A stretch of 30,918 nt of DNA. It comes from Bdellovibrionales bacterium. Its GTDB lineage: Bacteria > Pseudomonadota > Alphaproteobacteria > UBA9219. The stretch covers positions 1 to 30,918 of the forward strand of contig JBAZRW010000014.1 in the NCBI GenBank assembly GCA_041662785.1, read 5' to 3'. Under the pieces are notes generated by a model. The model was not told where the DNA came from, did no database searches, and was given only the letters and a program-made list of their open reading frames with translations. Numbering within the stretch: position 1 is the first letter of the stretch; the number at the start of each line of letters is the position of its first letter. Below are positions 1 through 7,464 of this stretch, in pieces. Made by a program: the position numbers and the translations under genes.

Positions 1-204
1 GGTGATGCGACCCTTGGTCAAATCATAAGGCGTCATCTCAACATTCACCTTATCGCCCGCAAGGACGCGGATGCGGTTTTTGCGCATCTTGCCAGACGTG
101 TGCGCCAGTACCTCATGCCCATTGTCCAGCTTAACGCGGAACATAGCATTAGGAAGGATTTCGGATACGATCCCTTCGAACTCAAGAAGATCTTCTTTAG
201 CCAT
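1..204 (-). CDS. infA: Translation initiation factor IF-1 (3' end outside window)
   Basis: IF-1 binds the ribosomal A site during initiation and assists IF-2 and IF-3 in the cytoplasm. The visible 68 residues start MAKEDLLEFEGIVSEILPNA and include FRVKLDNGHEVLAHTSGKMR and KNRIRVLAGDKV, which are the S1/OB-fold signature segments of IF-1. The usual length is 72 residues, so only about four residues and the stop lie beyond the left edge. The ATG at 204 gives the standard IF-1 N terminus. It follows the DUF2948 gene on the same strand after a gap of 63 bases and is probably read with it and murA. Confidence 0.96.
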   Translation of the reverse strand, partial: MAKEDLLEFEGIVSEILPNAMFRVKLDNGHEVLAHTSGKMRKNRIRVLAGDKVNVEMTPYDLTKGRIT

Positions 205-267
205 AAAATACTCTTTTCATTTTTCCTATTGGAAGCGCGGCGAAAATGGCTCTTTTCTAAGCTTTCG

Positions 268-726
268 TCAAGTCGCATGACGCGGACAGTGCGTTGTAGG
301 CCACGATTCGCCGAAATCACGCAGTTTTAGACCCCAATCAGCGAGTTTCAGACGCATGCGTCCCTCCCCCGCGAAAAGAAACTGCAAATAAGGCGCTTCA
401 TAGCTTATCGTTAACAGATCGAGCATCGCGGCGGGATCATTGGGATTGATGCCCGTAAATTGCACCGCTTCGACACCATCGATATCAAGGGCGCAGTTGA
501 TACGCTCAAAGCTGCACGCTTCCTCTTCATTGGCGGGGAGCGGAATGATCGGAGCCCCGTCCTGCACGCCATCCCACTTGAAACGCTGCACGACCATCAC
601 AAAATTTTTCTCGACAGGATGATAAACCATATCGCACGTTGGCGCGATCGCGTCTTGAAGCACCGCCGCCATCACCTGAATATCCTCGGCGTCCCGCGCC
701 ATAAGTTTAAGGGGCTCGTCGGTCAT
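268..726 (-). CDS. DUF2948 family protein
   Basis: A 152-residue cytoplasmic protein of the alphaproteobacterial DUF2948 family, whose function is not known. Recognisable segments are the start MTDEPLKLMARDAEDIQVMA, the AVLQDAI region, the RFKWDG segment and the C-terminal LKLRDFGE. The reading frame stays open upstream to 780, but the ATG at 726 is preceded by a good GGAGGG ribosome-binding site and gives the family's usual N terminus. The longer version would run back into murA. It lies 14 bases after the murA stop, so the two are almost certainly co-transcribed. In many alphaproteobacteria hisD and a UPF0262 gene lie between this gene and infA; both are absent here. Confidence 0.85.
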   Translation of the reverse strand: MTDEPLKLMARDAEDIQVMAAVLQDAIAPTCDMVYHPVEKNFVMVVQRFKWDGVQDGAPIIPLPANEEEACSFERINCALDIDGVEAVQFTGINPNDPAAMLDLLTISYEAPYLQFLFAGEGRMRLKLADWGLKLRDFGESWPTTHCPRHAT

Positions 727-740
727 CCTGCGCCCTCCCT

Positions 741-2024
741 TTAACTCGGCTTCTTCACACGCCGAATATCCGCGCCACAAGCACTAAGTTTCTCTTCAAG
801 ACGTTCATAGCCGCGATCAAGATGATAAAGGCGGCTAAGCGTCGTCTCGCCCTCGGCAGCCAAGCCCGCCAGCACCAACGACACCGAGGCGCGAAGATCA
901 GTCGCCATCACGGGCGCTCCCTTCAACTTCTTCACGCCGCGTATCATGGCTGAGGAGCCATGCACCGTGATGTTAGCGCCCATACGCGCCAGTTCCGGCA
1001 CATGCATAAAGCGGTTCTCAAAAATCGTTTCCGTGATCATCGCCGCGCCGTCAGCCACGGCCATCAGGGCCATCATCTGCGCCTGCAAATCCGTCGGAAA
1101 GCCCGGAAAAGGCTCGGTCATCACGTCGACGCCATGCAACAGACCATTCTGACGGCGCACGCGGATGCCGCCCTCTGTTGGCTCGGCCAAAACCCCTGCC
1201 TTGGCCAACACGGCAAAGACGGACTTAAGACCATCCATCCTTGCGCCGATTAATTCAAGATCGCCGTTTGTGATCGCGGCGGCCATCGCAAACGTCCCCG
1301 CCTCAATGCGGTCGGCAATGACGGTATGGCTTGCGCCATGCAGGCGATCCTTGCCCTGAATGCGAAGGCAGTCCGTTCCGATGCCCTCAATCTCGGCTCC
1401 CATTTTCACAAGGCACTGCGCCAAATCGCCGACCTCTGGCTCTCGCGCGGCATTGTTCAAGATCGTCTCGCCCTTCGCGAGCGTCGCGGCCATCAGGATA
1501 TTTTCCGTGCCCGTCACCGTTACCATCGGGAAGATAATTTCTGCGCCCACAAGACCCTGCGGCGCGGTAGCATGGATATAGCCATCCTCAATCGTGATAA
1601 CCGCGCCCATTTTCTCTAGCGCTGCTATATGCAAATCAACGGGACGCGTGCCAATCGCGCAGCCTCCCGGCAAAGACACCTTCGCCTCTCGGCAACGCGC
1701 CAGCAAAGGCCCCAGCACAAGAATGCTCGCGCGCATTTGGCGCACAAGGTCATAGGGCGCGGTGGTGCTGACAATCATCTTGGCGTGAAGCTCTACCGTG
1801 TGGCCAAAGCCGCCCTCGCCCGCCTGTAGCCCGATGCTTGCGCCATGCTGGCCCAAAAGGTTGCCCATCGTCGCAATGTCGGCCAGCTGCGGCACATTGC
1901 CAAGCGTGAGAGCCTCATCCGTCAACAAGCAAGCTGTCAGCAAAGGCAGCGTGGCGTTCTTTGCACCGCTGATATGAATTTTTCCGTTCAGCGGCTTGCC
2001 ACCGCGAATAAGCATTTGGTCCAT
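741..2024 (-). CDS. murA: UDP-N-acetylglucosamine 1-carboxyvinyltransferase
   Basis: MurA transfers enolpyruvate from PEP to UDP-GlcNAc, the first committed cytoplasmic step of peptidoglycan synthesis. The 427 residues match the family length. The N terminus has the GKIHISGAKNATLPLL motif with the Lys22-Asn23 pair used in substrate binding. The catalytic loop LPGGCAIGTRPVDLHI carries Cys122, the target of fosfomycin, so a Cys-to-Asp resistant form is not present. The segment FPTDLQAQMMALM is also typical. A GGAGAG sequence just upstream supports the ATG at 2024. It heads the minus-strand cluster murA-DUF2948-infA. Confidence 0.97.
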   Translation of the reverse strand: MDQMLIRGGKPLNGKIHISGAKNATLPLLTACLLTDEALTLGNVPQLADIATMGNLLGQHGASIGLQAGEGGFGHTVELHAKMIVSTTAPYDLVRQMRASILVLGPLLARCREAKVSLPGGCAIGTRPVDLHIAALEKMGAVITIEDGYIHATAPQGLVGAEIIFPMVTVTGTENILMAATLAKGETILNNAAREPEVGDLAQCLVKMGAEIEGIGTDCLRIQGKDRLHGASHTVIADRIEAGTFAMAAAITNGDLELIGARMDGLKSVFAVLAKAGVLAEPTEGGIRVRRQNGLLHGVDVMTEPFPGFPTDLQAQMMALMAVADGAAMITETIFENRFMHVPELARMGANITVHGSSAMIRGVKKLKGAPVMATDLRASVSLVLAGLAAEGETTLSRLYHLDRGYERLEEKLSACGADIRRVKKPS

Positions 2025-2041
2025 CTCTCTCCACCAATCCT

Positions 2042-2125
2042 GTCATGCCCGCGAAGGCGGGCATCCCGTTTTCTTGTTTCTTCCTTCTTAAACCAAACGG
2101 GATCCCCGCTTTCGCGGGGATGACG
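2042..2125. repeat. Pair of inverted dRS3-like palindromic repeats
   Basis: Two copies of the window's main dispersed repeat face each other. Copy one (2042-2068) begins GTCATGCCCGCGAAGG and can fold into a hairpin with arms ATGCCCGC and GCGGGCAT. Copy two (2098-2125) is the reverse orientation, starting CGGGATCCCCGC and ending GGGGATGACG. The facing ends GGCATCCCGTTT and AAACGGGATCC extend the symmetry across the spacer of about 29 bases. The pair fills the gap between murA and the DUF1653 gene. The core resembles the Neisseria dRS3 repeat, though relationship by descent is not shown. Confidence 0.85.
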
Positions 2126-2138
2126 CATATGGTTTGAA

Positions 2139-2342
2139 TTAAGCAACTTTCATAAACCTTGGGCACTTAGTGCCATCCGGCAAATCTACATTCTCAAAGA
2201 ACATAGTCTTAGGACGAACCCATACTTCATTGTCGCCGTACAAGGCCCGATACACCACCAGCTCATCAAGGGTCTCACTATGCTTGGCAACAAAAAGCAC
2301 CTCGTACTCTTGCCCTTTGTGGTGCTTGTATCGGCCTAGCAT
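2139..2342 (-). CDS. DUF1653 domain protein
   Basis: A small protein of 67 residues that is essentially one DUF1653 domain. The diagnostic segments are GRYKHHKGQEYEVL, AKHSETLDELVVYRALYGD and VWVRPKTMFFE. The domain's biochemical role is not established. The ATG at 2342 is preferred over the upstream TTG at 2354 because the sequence between them (TTGGAGAAAGAA) contains the GGAG ribosome-binding site. The gene sits alone between a repeat pair and a second, different repeat structure, so it probably has its own short transcript or is read through from dcd. Confidence 0.85.
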   Translation of the reverse strand: MLGRYKHHKGQEYEVLFVAKHSETLDELVVYRALYGDNEVWVRPKTMFFENVDLPDGTKCPRFMKVA

Positions 2343-2382
2343 TTCTTTCTCCAAATCTCACCTTTTCGTCAGACTGCGGCGA

Positions 2383-2463
2383 AAATTGCGGTTTTCTAAG
2401 AACCGGAGCGCAGCGTACGTAAAAGTACGTGAGCACCGGAAGCGCAAGAAAACCCAATTTGCA
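2383..2463. repeat. Composite inverted repeat with internal hairpin
   Basis: The outer arms GAAAATTGCGGTTTTCT (2383-2399) and AGAAAACCCAATTTGC (2448-2463) are near-complementary. Inside them the direct element ACCGGA occurs on both sides, and in the centre ACGTA and TACGT form a small hairpin around AAAG. The left arm resembles 238-261, upstream of infA (GCGGCGAAAATGGCTCTTTT), so this may be a second dispersed repeat family. It lies between dcd and the DUF1653 gene and could act as a processing or termination signal for the minus-strand transcript. Confidence 0.6.
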
Positions 2464-2484
2464 GCCCAGTATGGCGAAAATGGG

Positions 2485-3039
2485 TTACATTCTCGGCAGC
2501 GTCACGCCCTTCTGCCCCATATACTTCCCACCCTTGTCAGCATAGGAAACCTCGCAGTCGCTATCACCCTTAATGAACAGGAACTGGCACAGCCCCTCGT
2601 TCGCATAGACGCGGGCGGGCAGCGGTGTGGTGTTCGAAATCTCTAGTGTCACATGACCTTCCCACTCTGGCTCTAGCGGCGTGACATTGACGATCAAACC
2701 GCACCGCGCATAGGTGGACTTGCCAAGGCAGATCACCAAAACGTCGCGCGGGATTTTGAAATACTCTACCGTCCGCGCCAGCGCAAAGGAATGAGGCGGC
2801 ACAACGCACACATCCGTTTGACGCGATACAAAGCTGTTTTCCGAAAAGTTTTTAGGATCAACAATCGCATTATCTATGTTCGTGAAAATCTTGAACTCAT
2901 CGGCCACGCGGGCATCATAGCCATACGACGACAAACCATAGGAAATCACGCCATCGCGTTTTTGCTTTTCCTCAAACGGCGAGATCATCTGCTTTTCAAG
3001 AGCCTGCTTGCGGATCCAGTGGTCGGGCATAACGGACAT
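2485..3039 (-). CDS. dcd: dCTP deaminase
   Basis: Dcd removes the amino group of dCTP to give dUTP, the main route towards dTTP in many proteobacteria. The 184 residues match the usual length. The active-site block GKSTYARCGLIVNVTPLEPE (107-126), followed by WEGHVTLEIS, carries the Ser-Arg pair and the general-base glutamate Glu133 (Glu138 in E. coli numbering). The later segments NEGLCQFLF and the C-terminal YADKGGKYMGQKG are also canonical. The ATG at 3039 was chosen; an internal ATG nine bases later is possible. It begins 4 bases after the stop of the small upstream gene, which indicates one transcription unit. Confidence 0.96.
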   Translation of the reverse strand: MSVMPDHWIRKQALEKQMISPFEEKQKRDGVISYGLSSYGYDARVADEFKIFTNIDNAIVDPKNFSENSFVSRQTDVCVVPPHSFALARTVEYFKIPRDVLVICLGKSTYARCGLIVNVTPLEPEWEGHVTLEISNTTPLPARVYANEGLCQFLFIKGDSDCEVSYADKGGKYMGQKGVTLPRM

Positions 3040-3043
3040 GGTT

Positions 3044-3193
3044 CTACTCTTCCTCTTTGGGGGCGGCGGTCTCTTGAAGCTGTGAGGCCCGCGCCTGTTG
3101 CTGTTGTTTACGCTTGCGCAAATTCTCGCGCATAATAGCCGCGGCGCGTTCCTCGCGCTGCTGGGCTAAGGGTGATGGTTTGGATAACGTCAT
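3044..3193 (-). CDS. Small basic hypothetical protein upstream of dcd
   Basis: A 49-residue reading frame that starts MTLSKPSPLAQQREERAAAI and ends in an acidic PKEEE tail. The middle (MRENLRKRKQQQQARASQLQ) is highly charged, rich in Arg, Lys and Gln, and likely helical. It has no membrane segment or cysteine. Its stop lies 4 bases before the dcd start, which is the best evidence that it is a real gene. I recall similar short basic proteins in Rhodospirillales, but no function can be given. The ribosome-binding site is weak (GGAATCG). Confidence 0.65.
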   Translation of the reverse strand: MTLSKPSPLAQQREERAAAIMRENLRKRKQQQQARASQLQETAAPKEEE

Positions 3194-3280
3194 AAGGTCG
3201 ATTCCACGCTTTCAGGACAAACAGATGACCTGAAACTGGCCCAAAATTCAAGACCTCGTTATATTAACTATAGATATCTG

Positions 3281-3310
3281 TTGCTATCCTTTTTGCGGCA
3301 TTGTTAGGAT
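3281..3310 (+). promoter_or_regulatory. Possible sigma70 promoter for the orphan gene at 3339
   Basis: TTGCTA at 3281-3286 and TAGGAT at 3305-3310 are separated by 18 bases. The expected start of transcription would leave about 20 bases of leader before the ATG at 3339. The surrounding DNA is clearly more AT-rich than its neighbours. This is a pattern match only. Confidence 0.35.
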
Positions 3311-3338
3311 ACAAGACCACTAATAGGGAGAATTTAAG

Positions 3339-3803
3339 ATGTATCACTCATTTCTGCAGCCAGTTCATTACTTTGATCCAGCCCATCCTTCGTCACAGGC
3401 GGACATGGCTTTTCGTGCTCTTTATAGAAAAATTTATGAAACAAAAAAACCTCAGAGGCTGCCCCAGCTTATTTTAGAAACCGTCAACACCCATAAAGAC
3501 TGGTTAGAGCCAATTTTTTTGGTGACCTTGGTTGATAGCGTTGCCGTAACGCGCGCCCATAAAAAAACGTTCCCAATTGTAGCCAATTCGCTTTTGCGCC
3601 TTTTAAATCCAAGAAAGCCCCATATCAAAACATGGTTTCAAGAAGCCGTTCCAGACATGGATCGTTGTTTTCACAGTTTTTATTTTCTTACGGATCATGC
3701 AGGTTTTGATCGAGAGTGTTATAATCGCGCCCTTTGCGTAAAAAATAGGATTAAAGTGAGGCTACGTTGGCTGTCACGTGGCCCCAAAGCCCCCGCCCCA
3801 TAA
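3339..3803 (+). CDS. Hypothetical protein, AT-rich orphan
   Basis: A 154-residue protein that I do not recognise. It starts after a good AGGGAG ribosome-binding site and is rich in aromatic residues and histidine near the N terminus (MYHSFLQPVHYFDPAHPSSQ). It has a strongly basic C terminus (NRIKVRLRWLSRGPKAPAP). There is no signal peptide or obvious membrane segment. Its codon use (TTT, AAA, ATA, runs of A) is more AT-rich than that of its neighbours, which may mean recent acquisition or weak expression. It sits alone between the dcd unit, which points away, and nhaD, 60 bases downstream on the same strand. Confidence 0.65.
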   Translation: MYHSFLQPVHYFDPAHPSSQADMAFRALYRKIYETKKPQRLPQLILETVNTHKDWLEPIFLVTLVDSVAVTRAHKKTFPIVANSLLRLLNPRKPHIKTWFQEAVPDMDRCFHSFYFLTDHAGFDRECYNRALCVKNRIKVRLRWLSRGPKAPAP

Positions 3804-3863
3804 CGGCTTGTTAAGGCTTTTGTTGTACCGCTTAAAGGGACAAAATCCTTTGAAAGCGAAGCC

Positions 3864-5264
3864 ATGCGATTATTGCTGTGGGCGCTATTTACCGCCCTTT
3901 CCCCCTTTCTTATTGCCCTGCCCGCCTTGGCGAGCGAGGGGACGATATTGTCCCCGCCCGATAGCGGCATGATCGGTTGGGCGGTTCTTGGCCTTTTCGT
4001 TCTGGCCTATGGCTTTGTCCTGCTGGAAGAGAAAATCCACCTACGCAAGTCCAAGCCCGTGACCATCGCGGCGGGGCTTATCTGGATTTTGGTCATGGTC
4101 GCCTTTGGCAGCGAGGGACGCAGCGAGGAAGGGGTGACGTTGCTTCGCCGCACCCTCACCGAGTTTGCCGATCTGATGCTATTCCTTCTATCCGCCATGA
4201 CCTATGTCAACACTATGGAGGAGCGCGGCCTGTTTAACGCCCTACGCGCCAAACTGGTGAGCCAAGGTTTATCCTATCGCGCTTTGTTCTGGGCGTGCGG
4301 CGGGCTTGCCTTTTTCCTCTCGCCCATCGCCGATAATCTAACAACCGCGCTGGTGCTGGGCGCAGTCGCAACCGCCGTAGGCGGCACAAATAAAAAGTTC
4401 ATTACAGCCAGCTTTATCAACATCGTCGTCGCCGCGAACGCAGGCGGCGCGTTCAGCCCCTTTGGCGACATAACCACCCTGATGGTCTGGCAAAAAGGCG
4501 TCGTCAGCTTCATGGACTTCTTCGCCCTTTTCATCCCCGCGCTTGTCAGCTGGATCATCCCCGCCTTCGCACTTTCGCTTGCTATTCCGATGGCCGCCCC
4601 CTCCCCTACCGAAGAAAAAGCGCGTATCAAAAAAGGCGGTCTTGTCATCGCAGCCCTCTTCCTTCTGACCATCGGAATGACCGTTATTCTGCACCAAACG
4701 CTTCATATCCCCCCCTTCCTTGGCATGATGACGGGGCTGGGCTTCCTTAAAATCTATGGCTTTTTTATCCGCCGTTTTGAGCTGAGGGGCAGACCCGATC
4801 TATCGCCCGCCGACCAGCAAAAACCTTTCGACATCTTCGTCAACCTTAGCCGCATCGAGTGGGACACGATGATGTTCTTCTATGGTGTTATGCTGTGCGT
4901 CGGCGGCCTTGGCGCGATGGGCTACTTAGGCGGTCTTTCGCAGGCCCTTTACGGCAGCATGAGCGAGACGGCAGCCCACACGGCCATCGGTGCGATTTCG
5001 GCCCTTATCGACAATATCCCCGTGATGTTCGCCGTCCTTAACATGGGACAAGAACATTCCACAGGCCAATGGCTTCTGGTTACGTTGACAACGGGCATCG
5101 GCGGCTCGCTTCTCTCCATTGGCTCAGCGGCGGGCGTAGCACTGATGGGACAAGCGCGAGGCCTCTATACCTTTGGCAGCCATTTGAAATGGAGTTGGGC
5201 GATCGCAATCGGTTACTTTGCCGGTATCACCGCGCACCTGCTGATCAATCAGGGAATGTTTTAA
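3864..5264 (+). CDS. nhaD: NhaD-type sodium:proton antiporter
   Basis: An inner-membrane antiporter of the NhaD branch of the ion transporter superfamily, which exports sodium (and lithium) in exchange for protons. The 466 residues carry about a dozen hydrophobic segments, the first preceded by a signal-like start MRLLLWALFTALSPFLIALP. NhaD signatures are visible: FLLSAMTYVNTMEERGLFNA, FFLSPIADNLTTALVLG, AANAGGAFSPFGDITTLMVW and, near the C terminus, ALIDNIPVMFAVLNM followed by the LTTGIGGSLLSIGSAAGVAL segment. The polar residues of the NLTT and NAGG segments are those expected in the ion path. The stop codon overlaps that of the convergent nfu-type gene. Confidence 0.92.
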   Translation: MRLLLWALFTALSPFLIALPALASEGTILSPPDSGMIGWAVLGLFVLAYGFVLLEEKIHLRKSKPVTIAAGLIWILVMVAFGSEGRSEEGVTLLRRTLTEFADLMLFLLSAMTYVNTMEERGLFNALRAKLVSQGLSYRALFWACGGLAFFLSPIADNLTTALVLGAVATAVGGTNKKFITASFINIVVAANAGGAFSPFGDITTLMVWQKGVVSFMDFFALFIPALVSWIIPAFALSLAIPMAAPSPTEEKARIKKGGLVIAALFLLTIGMTVILHQTLHIPPFLGMMTGLGFLKIYGFFIRRFELRGRPDLSPADQQKPFDIFVNLSRIEWDTMMFFYGVMLCVGGLGAMGYLGGLSQALYGSMSETAAHTAIGAISALIDNIPVMFAVLNMGQEHSTGQWLLVTLTTGIGGSLLSIGSAAGVALMGQARGLYTFGSHLKWSWAIAIGYFAGITAHLLINQGMF

Positions 5265-5818
5265 AGTACGCGTCTGACTTCCTGCACTTCAGGGATGAAG
5301 TGGCGGAGCATTTGCTCGATGCCAACTTTCAGCGTTGCGGTTGCGCTAGGGCAGCCCGCGCAAGCGCCTTTCAGGCGCAGATAGACAACGCCATCCTCGT
5401 ACCTCTCAAACGCAACGTCGCCGCCGTCCTGCGCAATCGCAGGGCGAATGCGCAAATCAAGAAGCTCGTTAATCTGGCGGACAATGTCACTGTCCTCGGC
5501 ACTCGCCTGCGTTGGAATCTTAGATGACGCGTCATCAAGCATTACGGGTCGCTCCGCCGTGAAGTGATCCATGATCGCGGCAAGGAGCGCGGGACGCAGG
5601 ACAGGCCACTCGGCTCCGTCCGCCTTGCGCGTGATGCTGATGAAATCCGTTCCCAGAAAAACGGAAGCCACCCCACCCGTCGCAAACAACGCCTGCGCAA
5701 GCGGCGACAGAGCCGCCTTTTCCTCGCAATCGATATCAATGGGATTATGAACCACAAGCCGACTGGGCAAGAATTTCATCGTATCGGGGTTGGGCGTGTC
5801 TTCGGTTTGGATAAACAT
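5261..5818 (-). CDS. Nfu-type iron-sulfur cluster carrier (NifU N and C domains)
   Basis: An iron-sulfur scaffold or carrier that passes 4Fe-4S clusters to target enzymes. The N-terminal Nfu domain is seen in the first 90 residues (MFIQTEDTPNPDTMKFLP, TGGVASVFLGTDFISITR). The C-terminal NifU-like domain follows (residues 110-185) with the cluster-binding CxxC motif in LKGACAGCPSA, Cys153 and Cys156. This two-domain layout and the length of 185 residues are the alphaproteobacterial and mitochondrial NFU1 type. The gene converges with nhaD, and the two stop codons share bases 5262-5263. The PH-domain gene lies 22 bases upstream on the same strand. Confidence 0.93.
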   Translation of the reverse strand: MFIQTEDTPNPDTMKFLPSRLVVHNPIDIDCEEKAALSPLAQALFATGGVASVFLGTDFISITRKADGAEWPVLRPALLAAIMDHFTAERPVMLDDASSKIPTQASAEDSDIVRQINELLDLRIRPAIAQDGGDVAFERYEDGVVYLRLKGACAGCPSATATLKVGIEQMLRHFIPEVQEVRRVL

Positions 5819-5840
5819 GAAAAGAAAGTCCTTCCCTCAA

Positions 5841-6374
5841 TTAATCGTGGTGGCGCACAGCATCAGCAGCGTGCGCATCGTGAAGCGCGTTCATAAGATA
5901 GGAATGGAAGCGATAGGGATCGGCGACGTGATCGATAGGCGAAATGCCGCCGCCCGTCCCCTTGACCATCAACGTGCCAAAGCCCAAAAGACGCCCCCAA
6001 ATGGACTGCTCAATCGTCGCGCCCTCAACCTTGGTCATCATAAGCTCATAACTCGTCGTTGAGATAAAGCCATGCTTGGCGATCACGCGCTGATCCGTGA
6101 TCACAAGCTCGGTCGATATCTGCCGGATAAACGAGGCCAAAAGCTCAAAAGCGCCAAGGGCAATAAGAACGGCGGCAATATAGGAAATCGGTTTGGCAAC
6201 CAACTCCGCCACGGAGTCTCCTAGAATTTGCTTAACGGGCATAGGCGCAAACCGGCCAAACAAGAGCCCCAAAAAGGTAATTGTAATACCCATCCTGTAA
6301 ATAACCCAGTGCAGTTGCGTCTCATAAAGGATGGACTCGTTCGGTTGCATCGCGCGTTTAACATAGGATCCCAT
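5841..6374 (-). CDS. Bacterial PH-domain membrane protein
   Basis: A 177-residue membrane protein. Two hydrophobic segments (about residues 24-40 and 62-84) are followed by a bacterial PH-type domain (bPH2, as in YdbS-like proteins) with the family's core TELVITDQRVIAKHGFIS, then KVEGATIEQSIWGRLLGFGT and LMVKGTGG. Such proteins are anchored in the inner membrane with the PH fold in the cytoplasm; no specific ligand is known. The C terminus is rich in histidine (HDAHAADAVRHHD), which is unusual and could bind metal. The gene sits between trxB and the nfu-type gene on the same strand. Confidence 0.85.
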   Translation of the reverse strand: MGSYVKRAMQPNESILYETQLHWVIYRMGITITFLGLLFGRFAPMPVKQILGDSVAELVAKPISYIAAVLIALGAFELLASFIRQISTELVITDQRVIAKHGFISTTSYELMMTKVEGATIEQSIWGRLLGFGTLMVKGTGGGISPIDHVADPYRFHSYLMNALHDAHAADAVRHHD

Positions 6375-6390
6375 AACGCTTGCTCCTCTT

Positions 6391-7338
6391 TCAGTTTTCT
6401 AAAGCCGCCAGATACTTTTCAACGTCAAGCGCCGCCATGCACCCCATGCCCGCTGCCGTCACGGCCTGCCGATAACGCTTATCCTTCACATCGCCCGCCG
6501 CGAAAACGCCCGCCACAGACGTTGCCGTCGAATCCGGCGCGGTCAGAAGATAGCCCTCTTCATCCATCGGCAATTTGCCTTTAAAAATCGCCGTCGCGGG
6601 CGCATGGCCAATGGCGATAAAAACACCATCAAGCTCAATCTCTGTTACTGCACCCGTTTTGATGTTGCGAGCAACAAGCCCCGTCACGCCGCGTGAGGGT
6701 TGCTCTACGCCTTTTATATCTTCAACAACACTATCCCACAGAACGGTGATCTTAGGATTCTTGGTGATGCGATCATGCAAGATTTTTTCGCCGCGAAAAG
6801 CGTCACGACGATGGATCATGGTGACGTGACTGGCGAGGCTAGCCAGATAAAGGGCTTCCTCCATCGCCGTATTGCCGCCGCCAACGACGGCAACCTTCTT
6901 GCCGCGATAGAAAAAGCCATCGCAGGTCGCGCAGCCCGACACGCCATAGCCTTGGAAATGCTTTTCGGCCTCAAGGCCAAGCCAACGTGCCTGAGCGCCC
7001 GTGGCGATCACGACGGTATCCGCGGTATAAATCGTTCCTGAATCGCCTGTGCAGCGGATCGGCCTTTGATCAAAATCAACGTCCACAATCACGTCCTGCA
7101 CCAAGGTCGCGCCAACGCGCTTGGCTTGCGCGGCCATGGCTTCCATTAATTGCGGGCCATCAATCGGCTCGGCAAAGCCTGGGTAGTTTTCAACGTCCGT
7201 TGTGATGGTGAGCTGCCCGCCCGGCTGCATGCCTTGAACAAGGACGGGCGCAAGGTTGGCCCGCGCCGTATAGATCGCCGCCGTGTAGCCTGCTGGGCCC
7301 GCGCCGATGATCAAAACCTTTGTATATTGTGTGGCCAT
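6391..7338 (-). CDS. trxB: Thioredoxin-disulfide reductase
   Basis: TrxB uses NADPH and FAD to reduce thioredoxin in the cytoplasm. The 315 residues match the low-molecular-weight bacterial class. The FAD-binding GAGPAGYTAAIYTARA motif is at residues 12-27. The redox-active CATC pair is Cys136 and Cys139, and the NADPH-binding GGGNTAMEEALYLA begins at residue 153. The C-terminal FAD segment GVFAAGDVKDKRYRQAVTAA is complete. The ATG at 7338 has an AAAGGG ribosome-binding site. A terminator of the upstream minus-strand gene lies just before it, so trxB should have its own promoter in a short gap. Confidence 0.97.
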   Translation of the reverse strand: MATQYTKVLIIGAGPAGYTAAIYTARANLAPVLVQGMQPGGQLTITTDVENYPGFAEPIDGPQLMEAMAAQAKRVGATLVQDVIVDVDFDQRPIRCTGDSGTIYTADTVVIATGAQARWLGLEAEKHFQGYGVSGCATCDGFFYRGKKVAVVGGGNTAMEEALYLASLASHVTMIHRRDAFRGEKILHDRITKNPKITVLWDSVVEDIKGVEQPSRGVTGLVARNIKTGAVTEIELDGVFIAIGHAPATAIFKGKLPMDEEGYLLTAPDSTATSVAGVFAAGDVKDKRYRQAVTAAGMGCMAALDVEKYLAALEN

Positions 7339-7356
7339 AGAAACCCTTTACCTGCA

Positions 7357-7386
7357 GAAAAAGAGGGGGAGCCATAAACGCTCCCC
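7357..7386 (-). terminator. Rho-independent terminator after the histidine kinase gene
   Basis: On the minus strand GGGGAGC and GCTCCCC (7366-7372 paired with 7380-7386) form a 7-base stem with a 7-base loop, followed by CTCTTTTT. It lies about 80 bases past the stop of the hybrid kinase gene and closes the FIST-kinase unit before trxB. Confidence 0.8.
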
Positions 7387-7464
7387 TTCCATCATAAATG
7401 CCACAATGAGCCTCATGAGGCCACTGAAAAACAAGATTCCACTATTCTTTCGGTTTTAGGCTCT

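Noticed and set aside
1915..2166. An 83-residue minus-strand frame with VIPAKAGIP and MPAFAGMT peptides
   Set aside because: These peptides are just translations of the palindromic repeats; the frame overlaps murA and the DUF1653 gene.
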